The translations under genes and the position numbers were made by a program. The notes beneath the pieces were generated by a model. That model was not told the origin of the DNA. It saw nothing but the letters and a program-made list of their open reading frames with translations, and made no database searches. Positions 1 through 13,478 of a DNA stretch of 64,000 nt are shown one piece after another. The stretch is taken from NCBI GenBank assembly GCA_022496805.1, contig CM040085.1, forward strand, positions 41,197,811 through 41,261,810, read 5' to 3'. The DNA is from Pohlia nutans (lineage: Eukaryota > Streptophyta > Bryopsida > Bryales > Mniaceae). How positions within the stretch are numbered: position 1 is the stretch's first letter; each line of letters opens with the position of its first letter.

Positions 1-3151
<3,151 letters not shown>

Positions 3152-3486
3152 AGTAACTTTTTAACTACAGATTGTGCACAGGAGTGAAATTAGGTCAGAA
3201 TCCACAAACACTGATTCAATCCGTTTCTCATCAAAGAAAACTAAACCCACAAAAGTGGAGCTTCACATTAACGTTATATTTGTGCAGCAAAAAAAGCGGA
3301 GCTTGAAGTATATACAATTGCAGAAATGTGTGGAAATGAACGGGTGACGATGATTTTGTGCTACTGGTAGAAGAAGAAGCACAAGGCTGATGGCATCAAA
3401 GGCATTCAAGGAATTCCCTGAATGAGCAAAATTCTCAGGCAAAATGAACTGAGCAATGAAAGAGGTGGCAAATCGAGCATTTGGTC

Positions 3487-3668
3487 TTCTTTTTTTCTTT
3501 TTGACTTCTTTTTCTTTTCTTTCTTTTTCTTCTTCTTTGTTCTTTGTTTTCTTTTTCTAATGGCCAAGTTGGTAACTTCTCCCAACAAACTCTCCATTCA
3601 CCTCTCTTTTTTCTTTCTCTTTCTATTTCTCTTTCTATTTCTCTTTCCTTTCCTTTTTTTTTGTTGTC
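3487..3668. repeat. Pyrimidine-rich stretch upstream of the reductase gene
   Basis: Long T/C runs on the plus strand, such as TTTTCTTTTTGACTTC and repeated CTATTTCTCTTT. They lie 340-520 bp upstream of the reductase start codon, as an A/G-rich tract on the coding strand. This is simple sequence; a promoter role is possible but not shown. Confidence 0.5.
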
Positions 3669-3806
3669 TCTACCCTGCATGAGGGTAGAGACCACGAAAA
3701 TGCTTTGTTTTCAAGAGTTACATCGATGGATAGTAAAAACAAACTGTAAAAGTAAACATGAGGTAAATACTAAGCAGAGACTATGCCACTAGCTGTTTGT
3801 TTTCTA

Positions 3807-5172
3807 AACAATAATCCCTCTATTCAGAAATAACTATCTTATATTTTAGCATTTTGGGTCCTAAAATAATTGTCCTATAGTAAATAGCGTACTCAGCTGT
3901 CAGGGCTGGCAAAAATTAAATATAAAAAGGTAAGCCCAATCTTTAAGAAATTATTTTTTCAAAAAAATATCCATTTTGTATGGTGAAAAAGGAAAGAATC
4001 TTGAAGAATATTCATAGAACTTGGCATTTGTTTTGGAAAAAAATTATTATTGGACATGAAATGCCGAATTATTCGGCCAGGTACAATACTTTAAATCTTG
4101 AGGAAGTCACTTAGTCTTACTTTTTGCATAGTGCATGGTATTTAATGGGGTGCTATTTACCCAAAGTCAAGGTTTTAGGGGACCCTATATTTATTAAAAA
4201 TTCTACTTTTGTACATTTTTAGCCACCCTATGAATAATTATAAACTTCAAAGAGTTGAATAAATTTCACCCTATATTACTTATTTTTTTGAATTTTGCCT
4301 TTGAATCCCTAAGCAAAAATAGGGTGATGGAGGCAATTGTGCTCACAAAGATGACTCTCGTGAAACCCTCCCGTGTATGGAGCCTCGTTGTCCACTCGCA
4401 AAAGAATTATTTTTAAATAATGCTAAATTAATTTGCCACATGAACACAAAATTACTTTACCGTGTAAATAGGAATGCCACAATAATGTGTATATTCTGTT
4501 GGAGGTAGTCTTAAAAAAATTCATCCAATACTGCCATCTACAATTTGTGAATGGAAATGACTGTTTTCATCCAAATACTTTTGCATCCCAAGACTATACT
4601 CACCCTAATATAAATAAATTCAAACCCCTTTGTTGCTACGGGTATGGTATTTTATATGTACTAAAAAAATAATTTGGGCCATTAAACGGCAGCCTAAATT
4701 ATATATAATTATGTCTTCTCCATTTCTTTGAAGCAATAGTAGATCCAAAAATTGTATGATTTTCATTCATCTTGAATAAATGGAACCCTATTTTTTTATC
4801 TATCATAGTTTTCTAATTTTCCGAGAGTGACTTCACCGGGCTTCAAATACGAGCCTTATCTACTTAAAACGAGGCAAACATATTTGCAACTCGTAAGATT
4901 TTCAATTGGGTTTTATCATGAATTTTTAGAATTCTGAATTGCAATTCATAAGATTTTCAGAATTCAAATCTTATGAATCGCAATTAAGAAATCATGGCAT
5001 TTCAAAATTCAAATGGGTTTTATCATGATTATTTTTCCACAAAGAACCGCTTCTTTGAGAGGTAATGCTATCCATTTCACTTTTGAGTACTGAGATGGCC
5101 CTTTTTTGGGTAAAAACAATGTTAAGTTGATTTTTTTTTTAAAATAGGACAGTTATTTCTGGACATAGTGAT
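3807..5172. mobile_element. Non-autonomous mariner/Stowaway-type element
   Basis: The left end AATCCCTCTATTCAGAAATA pairs with the inverted right end at about 5146-5172 (read on the minus strand, AATCACTATGTCCAGAAATA). This is the Stowaway/plant-mariner type of terminus. The AT-rich interior of about 1.3 kb has no transposase. The exact target duplication is worn. Confidence 0.5.
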
Positions 5173-5787
5173 TGTTTAATAATTTTGAATATGTCATATG
5201 AGGATTTAGATTTTTTTACGAAAACATGCAATGCCCTTCACATATACAAATGATTTAAACTTTAGGAAGGCACATATTATAACACTTCTATGTTTTGTTC
5301 AATATCCCTCACGCTTTTAGGAGTTAAAGGAGGTTGTTTGTTTGTTTGTTTTGTTTTGTTTATTTGTTTTGTATGTTACGTTGAGATCTCTTTGACCATG
5401 CGCCCGTTAGTCGCATTCTTAGTGATGGAGAGTGCATATTGAATTTGACCTCTCGGCCTTCATAATAAAGGTTATTTCGCAACTACTTTGTGGCAGTTTT
5501 GGCGCTCTGGAGTTTGCTTGAGAATAGAATTAGGCCAGGCAAGAATGGAAACCCAATGGAATTCTTGGTCTGGTAGACATCTATTTTCCATTTAAAATAT
5601 TTAGAATTTAACATAAATATGGCCTTTGACTAATCGTAGTGTAACAGCTAGTGGACTTGTCATTTGGTCCTTTGCACTATGACAAACGAAAGGCCATATT
5701 TATTATATTTTAATAGACTTCTAAATTGTTCTTTTGGCCAATCTTAAGTGGAGTTGTTCAAAGTCCATTCAACCAAATGCCTATAGA
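5173..5787. other. Intergenic, no gene seen
   Basis: AT-rich sequence with a GTTT-rich simple repeat near 5336-5380. No coding signal or clear mobile element was recognised. Confidence 0.4.
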
Positions 5788-5932
5788 CTATACTCTTTTG
5801 TCCCATAATAAACTTCATATCCTAGTCTAATGGTGTGGACCCTATGCACAATGGTGTGGACCCTCAGCTAATAGGAGTAGTAGTTTGAGCAAAGAGTAAG
5901 TTTCTTATATATGGGAACAAAGGGAATAGTGT
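5788..5932. mobile_element. Stowaway-like MITE
   Basis: The left end TACTCTTTTGTCCCATAATA pairs with the inverted right end, which reads CTATTCCCTTTGTTCCCATA on the minus strand. About 145 bp, non-coding; the match is imperfect, so this is an old copy. Confidence 0.5.
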
Positions 5933-6339
5933 CAACTGGTCTTTGTCCATAATCTATTGTATAACGTAGGGTGGCGAATGCAAGCATTCATGCTCCCCAC
6001 GACGGACGGTTATGTTGCAAGAACGGTCATGCCGAAGTCACTCCGATACGGGCCCATTTAGTCTATTATGTAAACACAGGAGGCTGCACGCACGAATGCA
6101 CACACGCTTTCTAGGGCGATTCTACCACTGAAACGATATTGTTGTGCTAGAGTCACACCAACACGGCCCCACCTAGTTTATAACAATAGGGTATCAGGGT
6201 TTGACGCCCGTCGACATCCTACACATAGTTTTTACCAAATGATTCTCAGTTATTCTTGATAACAATATCCGCCCCTGTAAACGTCATTGCCTTGTCTCTT
6301 TCCTACTACTGGTACTCAGAAATGGGAGATTGGGAGTAA

Positions 6340-6655
6340 GGGCCGCTTCACACTATGGCTGTCCAAGTCGAGAGGCCATGGGATTGAGTGGCCAAACTTG
6401 TTGAGAATCCAAAGAAATAGGCTGAAAATAGGCATTAAAATATAGTTTGGGTTTTTATTCTTGTCCGGCCCAAACTTCCTTCGAGAGTCCATCACCTTGG
6501 TCAAAAAGTATTGCCATGTAGGCATTTTGAAGGACGACGGCCTTTGGATTTTGGCCTCTAGTGTAAAAGGTTGAGAGGCCAAATTCTTGGTTTCTTGCAA
6601 TCTGATTAGTAGAAATCCACGGCCTCTCGACTTTCGGCCATAGTGTGAAGTGGCC
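6340..6655 (-). mobile_element. PIF/Harbinger-like (Tourist) MITE, copy 1
   Basis: Ends are inverted copies of GGGCCGCTTCACACTATGGC, with TAA on the left and TTA on the right. Inner words CGAGAGGCC recur. A second copy in opposite orientation lies at 58719-59081 with an exact TTA duplication, which fixes the family. The conceptual 147-residue frame across this copy is not a gene. Confidence 0.75.
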
Positions 6656-7160
6656 TTAACCATTGGGACAAAGGCTCTCATGATCTCACACTCTGGCACA
6701 ACTTTAAAAGCTAAATTTGCTCGCCGCGTCACATATGGCAACGCCAGCCATATTTTCAAATATTATTGAACAATTTTCTAGTTTCCATTCCACGGGAAAG
6801 GCAGTTCGGGCACAAATTAATTCAAATTTCTAGAATCTACCACGTGTTACTTTTTGATTGGCTGTGACCTCTTAAAGAGTCGACGTGGTAGGTCAAAAAG
6901 TTGACGTGATTTCTTAAAAGTGCCGAAACTACTATCAACTTACAATACTAGAGCAGAGAGAGGGAGTACCTTTTTCCAAAGAAATAAAAGTGTGATGAGG
7001 TTGCTTTGAGGTCTACCGCAAAGACTTTGTCTCAACACAAATTAAAATTAATACTAAGTGTTGAAGTTGCTTTGAGGTCTACCTCAAAGCAACCTCAAGA
7101 CAAATTAATTTTGACACTCCATTAAGACAACTATAAATTAAGTTTAATGTTGGAACCAAA

Positions 7161-7880
7161 TTAACCCTTAAAGGACCAAGGATTCATTGGTTTAACCTTT
7201 AAAAGGTCCAGAGAGCTCTTTCCGACAAGTATTAATGAGCTATTGGGGTTTCAATTTGGAACTTTCTATTTACAACAAATGTCAAATATACACCAAAGTA
7301 TCTACTATCCCCATTAGCCCTTTATCCCTAAATAACAGAGGAGGTAAGGGCAAAACCTATACGTGTTATAAAATGTTATTATGCAACTTTGATGAAGTTT
7401 GGTCCAAAAGAGAAAATGAGAAGCATGACGTTTAGTAATTATCAATACAACCAAACTTTTAAAAAATGTTTTAGATACTCTGTCATTTAATAAATTTAGA
7501 AGCATTTATTGTTGAATATTCACCAAAATTACAAATCTTATTTTTAGAATTTAGAATTTGGTATAATTGGTTAAAACTAAACATTCTATTCTAAAATGGT
7601 CAATGGAAAAAAAATTCAAAGGAGAGAACATCATTACTTTTCCGAAATAGTAAGTTTTATAACACTAGGACAATGTCGAGGTGTTTGTCTTTGAAAAATT
7701 CTCCTCAGTGGAGTTTAACTCGGATTGACATGATTCAAATTGGGTTGGAAAGTAGACTTGATTTCCTATTTGAAAAAAAATAAAAATCTATAAAAATATT
7801 CTTTTCATCTTGGGTAGCCCGTAAAAAAGGAGCAGTGACCATAAAATGGTCGTTTGGTCACTCGGGGGTTAAGGGTTAAA
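7161..7880. mobile_element. piggyBac-like MITE cluster, nested or worn
   Basis: TTAA plus CCCTTAAAGGACCAAGG occurs at 7161, a second truncated end at 7193-7208, and GGGGTTAAGGGTTAA at 7865-7878. The part after 7878 resumes the short-subfamily interior (ATATAATTCAAATGGGACC). The order suggests one copy interrupted by other AT-rich DNA. Boundaries inside are uncertain. Confidence 0.4.
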
Positions 7881-8049
7881 ATGACAAATGCAATAGATCA
7901 TATTGTGTAAAATATAATTCAAATGGGACCAAGTTTTATATCACCAGAATCAGTGAAGAATATCGCATGTGTCGGTCCAAAAACAAATACATTTGAACAA
8001 TAGTCCGAGCCCGCCCTCGCCAGCTCCAACTCCATGGTTACAGATCACT

Positions 8050-8230
8050 AAAGTGTCTATTCTTGTCAAAGAAGAGTAGTTTTGCACAACTGGCCCTTTG
8101 CCTAGTGGGCACTGGGTCATTGGCATTAGGAATAGATACTTTATTCACGCCGGCCTCGAAAGAGGACTAGAGTTTCTATCTATCTATCTATCTATTCATC
8201 CATTCATCCATTCATCCAGTAGAGTTTTAT
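8050..8230 (+). repeat. Dispersed repeat ending in TCTA microsatellite, copy 1
   Basis: Contains CTTTATTCACGCCGGCCTCG and AGAGTTTCTATCTATC, followed by TCTA and TTCATCC runs. Related copies lie at 43265-43425 and 43703-43762, both beside or inside the HMA-protein gene. Class unknown. Confidence 0.6.
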
Positions 8231-9004
8231 TTCCGACTTCTTGAAGCCAGATTCCAATGTCGTGGCACAGTCACAATGGTCTAAATTCGGAGGGATCCCT
8301 GCCATCATGCCATGCCATGCCATCCCTACAGTGCAAAAAAAACTGTCAATCTAGGAGCAGCGGCAGCAGCAGCAGCAGCAGCCACACGAAACTTCCGTTG
8401 GCGCCCTAGTGACTTTCCTAAACCCGAGATTCTGCAACACTTTGATTGGTTGTCCTCGGGCGGAGCCGACGGACGGCGTCCATGTGAAACCAAAGTCGTC
8501 CACAAGGAGCCGATGGACGGCGTCCAAATTGTATACACAAGGTCTACCGTTAGGCCGGCGTTCGATAACACATACTGTATGAATCACAGAGGCTCTCATT
8601 CAATTCTTGCGACACTGGACTCGATCATCGAGAGTGATTAGGACATTCATTCAGCGCTTTAGAACTTTCTTTCCTCGAGCTGACTGTGGGTTTGATGATC
8701 TGTTATTCGTGTACATCGATTAGCTGAGTACTAGTACGCCCGCGCCGGTTATCAGTTCATGTTTGAGAGATCAGCCTAGCAGTCAGATTGCATGCAAAAG
8801 GGCCAAAATTCAATTTTCAGGAATCCGAGTTCTGTTTTTTATTTTTATTTTTTCTAATTCGTTTCTTACAAACGAAACAAGAGTTTCATTGCAAGGAGAA
8901 GGACTCCGAGTTCTAATTAACAAACCCGGCTCTGTTTTGATGCTGCAGGCAGGTTTTTGGTAACAAGTCTTCGTTCAGCCACCCCATACAGCAGATAGAT
9001 ATAT
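8231..9004 (+). promoter_or_regulatory. GC-richer leader/upstream region of the one-TM gene
   Basis: Higher GC than its surroundings, with a GCA trinucleotide run near 8357-8380 and ATGCC repeats near 8306-8322. Open frames here are driven by the GCA run (polyalanine or polycysteine) and are not convincing. It probably holds the promoter and 5' leader of the gene starting at 9005; no TATA box was fixed. Confidence 0.35.
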
Positions 9005-9896
9005 ATGGATACTCTCTTTCTCTGCACCAGGCTCTCCATGGCCGAATCAGCCAATTCCACTTCTTCAGTGCAACCTGCCATCACGTGAGTACCGTGACAT
9101 CTAAATTTCCCCTACCGACATCTGTACGTAGCTAGAGTCCTTGAATGCCGTGTGAATCATTCTAGGAACTAAGAGTCAACAAACTCTTTATTCACAATGA
9201 TCTTTGCTAGATACTTATGTCCCTCTCTGTTATCTCCACGCTGATATGAAGACTCTTTATTCACGGGAGAAAACTGAGAAGGACAATTATACGGTTCAAA
9301 GACATATTATAATCTTTCAATCCAAATGTCCGATCTTACCGAGATTTAAGAGGCACTTGTTTGATTAAGCTATACTTACATTTATACGGTTGGATATTAT
9401 TAATAGTATCCCTAATTGCAACAGAGAGTTTTTTTAAAAAGCACTCAACAACTGTAGTTCCTCCAGAACGACCCTGAGCACTAAAGGGTTATCCCAATGT
9501 ACATGACACTTCGTTTTTTATTTATTTTTGTAAACTTTTTGGTTGTGGATTATTATTCATGTTGTTGGTTTGTTTTCCAGAAGTAATAATGAGACAAGCT
9601 TGGACTGGGTGAAGATCACTGTGGTGCCCCTGGTAGTGTTTCTAATTGGAGCCTGCATCTGGGCCATCATTGTGGACACAACGGCAAGGTGGAGTAGAAC
9701 TAGCTTGGATGTCCGTGGGGGAGGAGTGCATGAGGCAACAGAAATGTCTTCTGTCAACAACGACTCTGTTGAACAAGGTGGGCAAAATTTTGTTGATTTT
9801 ATGTTTTCAGTGATTCCCCTTGTGGATAACCAGTCTTGTATGTGTCGGTATAACCAATTTTGTGCCAGTTTGTACCACATTTTCTTGAGTTCATAA
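9005..9896 (+). CDS. Small single-pass membrane protein, unknown function
   Basis: Two exons are supported: 9005-9084 and 9581 onwards, joined by a GTGAGT donor and a TTTTCCAG acceptor in frame. The product starts MDTLFLCTRL, followed by a Ser/Thr-rich stretch. One hydrophobic segment at about residues 39-59 (VKITVVPLVVFLIGACIWAI) precedes a polar tail. Read to the TAA at 9894-9896 it has 131 residues. A good donor (CAAG|GTGGGC) at 9777/9778 means a further exon may replace the last part. No signal peptide or known domain was recognised. The downstream reading frame at 10982 does not join in phase. Confidence 0.5.
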
Positions 9897-10729
9897 TAGA
9901 GATATCTGTTAACTCCATCTCTAGTTTTCATGTTGTGTTTTTCGTTGTAACTTCCTATAAGTAAATAAGTATATTTTCATATTCAATGGAATACATCCCA
10001 CTCTTTTAGTTTGATTGAACCCCTACAAACTCAATGTTTTAATCAATTTAAACATATAATGAATCCAATTGTACAAATGTGATCCACACATTGTGATTTT
10101 CAACTTTTCTTTGTATATCAACTCCATTTTTGTGGCTCATCAAACATTTTATAAGACACCTTTTCAATCGGTGCATCATCTAAACCTTAAAGGTTTAACT
10201 CCCCTATTAAGTGTGGTTTGGTCGTTTTTTCAGTCAAACGTTCATTCTCATCTAGTTTCTAATTTCAATTGAAAATGGTCCCAACTAGGAAAGTGTGGGG
10301 GTTGTCTTCTACTTTCTACTTCAATTTACCATCCTTCAAAATTGTTAAAATTGCGTTTTTTTTACAGCTCTTTAAAGCTCAAAACCCTAAAATTCCAATA
10401 TGCACTATAGAAAAAGTTTTTATATCAAATTTCTTTTTATGTAAGTTGAAGAAGCACACCTATACCTTGTTGTTCATCACTATTATTTACATTTTTCCTA
10501 AAAATCGCATACTATTCTAAGCATTTTTGTAATTACTATAATTTTTACAAGAAAAAAACTTTGAAAAATCTTGTAAATTTTATTTTTATCTTAAATAATT
10601 TTAAAAAAATCAGGGTAAATCGGTTTAACAATATCTTATATGAGAAAATACCATAAAAATATAATATATTTTAAAATGTGAGGAATTGATGAGGTTTGAC
10701 CAAGTAGTTGTAGTGTGGACACTTAGAGG
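9897..10729. other. AT-rich intergenic, no gene seen
   Basis: Very AT-rich, with stop codons in all frames. The stretch 10060-10160 resembles 53710-53815 (for example ACATTGTGATTTTCAAC against ACATTGACATTTACAAC), so it is part of an old dispersed repeat. Confidence 0.45.
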
Positions 10730-10733
10730 TTAA

Positions 10734-10966
10734 CCCATAAAGGACATGGCTTTCCTAATTCCCACGCCAAAAATCTCCTTTACACTCCATTTTAAGCATG
10801 ATTTTTTTTTAAATTTACTTTGGTTCTATTCTAAAGAAGTATAGATGCCTTAAATATGTTTGTTTTAGCATTTTAAAAATCCCATTTGGTTCAATGGAGT
10901 AGAAGTTATGAGCAATATTCTCCCCAAAAAAGGTAATCCTGTGGAGCTTAGTATGTCCTTTAAGGG
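10734..10966. mobile_element. piggyBac-like MITE, variant interior
   Basis: TTAA at 10730-10733 and 10967-10970. Ends are CCCATAAAGGACATGG and GTCCTTTAAGGG. The interior differs from the intron copies, so this is a separate subfamily sharing the ends. Confidence 0.6.
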
Positions 10967-10981
10967 TTAAGTTGACGTGAA

Positions 10982-11182
10982 ATGGATGCAAATTTTGGTG
11001 TTAATTTAGATCGGGAGGAAGGACTTGAGGAAGACGACCTGGCTATGGCCCCAAACCCAATTGTTGTAAGAGATGGGATGATGCAGCTTCAACTCGAATC
11101 AACTCCCAACAATAGAGAAACTGAAGTTACCGCCAGAGATGTATGTACAGCCACAACCAACAACCTTGGAGAGAGAGAGTAA
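10982..11182 (+). CDS. Hypothetical short reading frame or exon
   Basis: Encodes 66 residues, acidic at the start (DREEGLEEDDLAMAP) and Asn/Thr-rich at the end. GC content is higher than its flanks and it begins just after a MITE. It could be an exon of a gene cut by that MITE. No domain recognised. Confidence 0.2.
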   Translation: MDANFGVNLDREEGLEEDDLAMAPNPIVVRDGMMQLQLESTPNNRETEVTARDVCTATTNNLGERE

Positions 11183-11444
11183 CTTTGGCCCCTAGGGGGC
11201 CGGAGTCTCGGTTGGGCGAAGGAGTGCTACCAACTTGGCTACCAGGACCAAGTTCGCGCGTGCTACCCTCGATGTCCTCTTTCGAGGGTAGACTCTATGA
11301 TGACAACAACCTTGGATTATTATGTTGACCCGTAAATGTGCCTAGGGCTCCATGTGCACAAACCACTATATATTTCATTTCATTTCAGACATATGTTAAA
11401 ATACAATGATGTATTCAAATACTCATGTAGAAGGTTGTACCCAA

Positions 11445-11492
11445 ATACAGTGAAATACAATGAAATACAGTGAAATACAGTGAAATACAGTA
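11445..11492. repeat. 10-bp tandem repeat GAAATACA(G/A)T
   Basis: Four to five head-to-tail units of TGAAATACAG with one variant. Confidence 0.8.
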
Positions 11493-12960
11493 GCCAGCAC
11501 TTGCTTGTTCACAAATATATACTGGTATATGACTACAATGTCCAAACTTTAGATTGTTGAGGTGTTGATATTTGCAATGGTAGACCCTATTAGAATTGCA
11601 GAAGTATGTTATAAAAATGGAACAATTGAAGTTTTCCCCTCCTACGGTAACTTGACTATTGAAGTTTTCAATTGTACAGTACAGTAATTGAGATCACACT
11701 ACACCCATTATCTAATTTAGTTTGACTGGGACTAATAACGAAGCTCATACTAATTCTGGAATTAGAAGAAAATTCGAGTAAAAGTAATTGAGATGACTTG
11801 TAGTAACTATGGTAATGTAGGTATAGTGTGGCCTATACTAAAAAATAAAATCCAAATTAGTATGAATTTACCATGCCAAATATGAATAAAATATTCTAAA
11901 ATTGCTATGTTTAGTTGTTTGAAAAATAAAATATACTAATCTAAATAAAATAATAATGTTTATTTTACATCCTCAAACTAATTTGGATAGTACTACTAGA
12001 ATTAGTTTGAGGATTTGTAAAAACATTGGACTAAATGTTAGTTTCAGAATAAATATGATAATCGGTGTAGTAGAACACGGTGTTGTTTTTCACCACAAAG
12101 TAATGGAAGGGCGTCACAATTGGTTAAACTGACGCAATTTGTGAGTGTCTTTTATGAGTGGTGTTGGCCACAACAGGACAAAAGTTCCCCGTTCTTTCTC
12201 CATTTTAGGGGGTGAAATGCGACGAGGTTTCTAGTAATGTCAATGCTTTGACTAGATCGTTGCAATCCATGTGTTGTTGCTTACATGAATGGACATGAGG
12301 TTGTCAAAACCATGCTCGTTTAAAGCATACTTTGTTGTGGACATGACAAATTTTCAAAAACAAGGTCCTTTCAATGGGTTGTATCATTGTTATTGAATTT
12401 AGAAATATAGATCCTCTTGTACTTATTCAACATAATTTTAGATGCACTTTCAATGATAGTAATCTCAAGTTCTAATTCTGTGGCAATTAAAAATTATAAT
12501 TTGATTTGTCGGGTCTATTTGCCGTGTGCATTGAGAATGCGTGCATCCATGCCCTAAAAAGGTCTGACATACTAAAACAAAACCGAATGAAAGATGTTAC
12601 GGACCTTTACAAATAGCCTATGAACCTTCAATTATAGCGTATTAAGCAATGACTCTTCAAATCTAAGTTTAGTTAAATATATCCCACATTCTACTTGTGA
12701 TTGGTCCATTGACTATTTGACGTGCACATTTGGTGTATGACGGTGGGGATTGTAAGTTTAAGGGATCTTCAAATACTGTACCCAATTGTCAGGATCAGCA
12801 AAATACAACTATAAAAAGGATATACCCAATTTTTTTTAAATTAAAAAATTAAAAAAAATCTATTTTCTATAGTGAAAAAAGAATCTTAGAGAACATCCAC
12901 AAAATCTTAGAGAATATTTACGTCATTTTGGCTATTTTTTTAAAGTATCAGGCAGTAGAA
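11493..12960. other. AT-rich intergenic upstream of RFC, no gene seen
   Basis: No reading frame or recognisable repeat end was found. A short A-rich region lies near 12828-12860. Confidence 0.4.
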
Positions 12961-13113
12961 GCAGCTAACCCTAATGGCTGGATACAATATAGATGAATAA
13001 TTTTAGTGTGTGAATTTTAGCGTGCAACGGTGCAAATGCTCTAAAGTTTTCACTTTTAACACGAAATGGAGGTTCAGGTTCAGTGGCCTGGTGGGAATGG
13101 GGTCACAGTTTGG

Positions 13114-13121
13114 GCGCCAAA
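13114..13121 (-). promoter_or_regulatory. E2F-type site upstream of RFC
   Basis: Plus strand GCGCCAAA, minus strand TTTGGCGC, matching the plant E2F consensus TTTSSCGC. It lies within the near-palindrome TTTGGGCGCCAAAG, 358 bp upstream of the RFC start codon in a GC-richer island. This fits S-phase control of a replication factor. Confidence 0.55.
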
Positions 13122-13397
13122 GCTGCACAGCCCCAAGTGTTTCTGTTGTTTGAGGGGCGTGCGGGAAGAAAAATTCACTTAGTCCGAGTGAAGATCGAGT
13201 ACTTACGTTCCGTAGTTGCCACAATCACGACCTACAATCACTTTCAATAATCGAGATTGAGTGCGTTTTGCGAGAACAATCCATCTCTTCCGGTAGTTTC
13301 AACTTTCAAAGCTTCCGGGAGCTTTTCACAATCTTCACCTTGAAGATCTTCTCGTTCTGGTCGCGCATTTGCACACTATTCGTTAGGTTTCCGGTTC

Positions 13398-13412
13398 TAG
13401 GGTTTAGGGTTT
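13398..13412 (+). promoter_or_regulatory. Two overlapping telo-boxes in the RFC leader
   Basis: TAGGGTTTAGGGTTT, two overlapping TAGGGTTT words 67-81 bp upstream of the start codon. Telo-boxes are common in plant promoters of replication and translation genes, where they act with other elements. The position suggests a 5' UTR or core promoter site. Confidence 0.5.
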
Positions 13413-13478
13413 TAAAATCTCTCATTTCGACTTGGAAGTGCATCGTCTTCTTTCCCGACCTGCAAAATTGTGACGACA

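Noticed and set aside
6316..6759. 147-residue minus-strand frame
   Set aside because: It lies across the PIF-type MITE, whose TIRs and second copy explain the conservation.
8312..8641. 109-residue frame with polyalanine
   Set aside because: Driven by a GCA microsatellite, with no domain and overlapping frames on both strands; more likely leader DNA.
10982..11182. Third exon of the one-TM gene
   Set aside because: No AG acceptor gives the needed phase with the donor at 9777.
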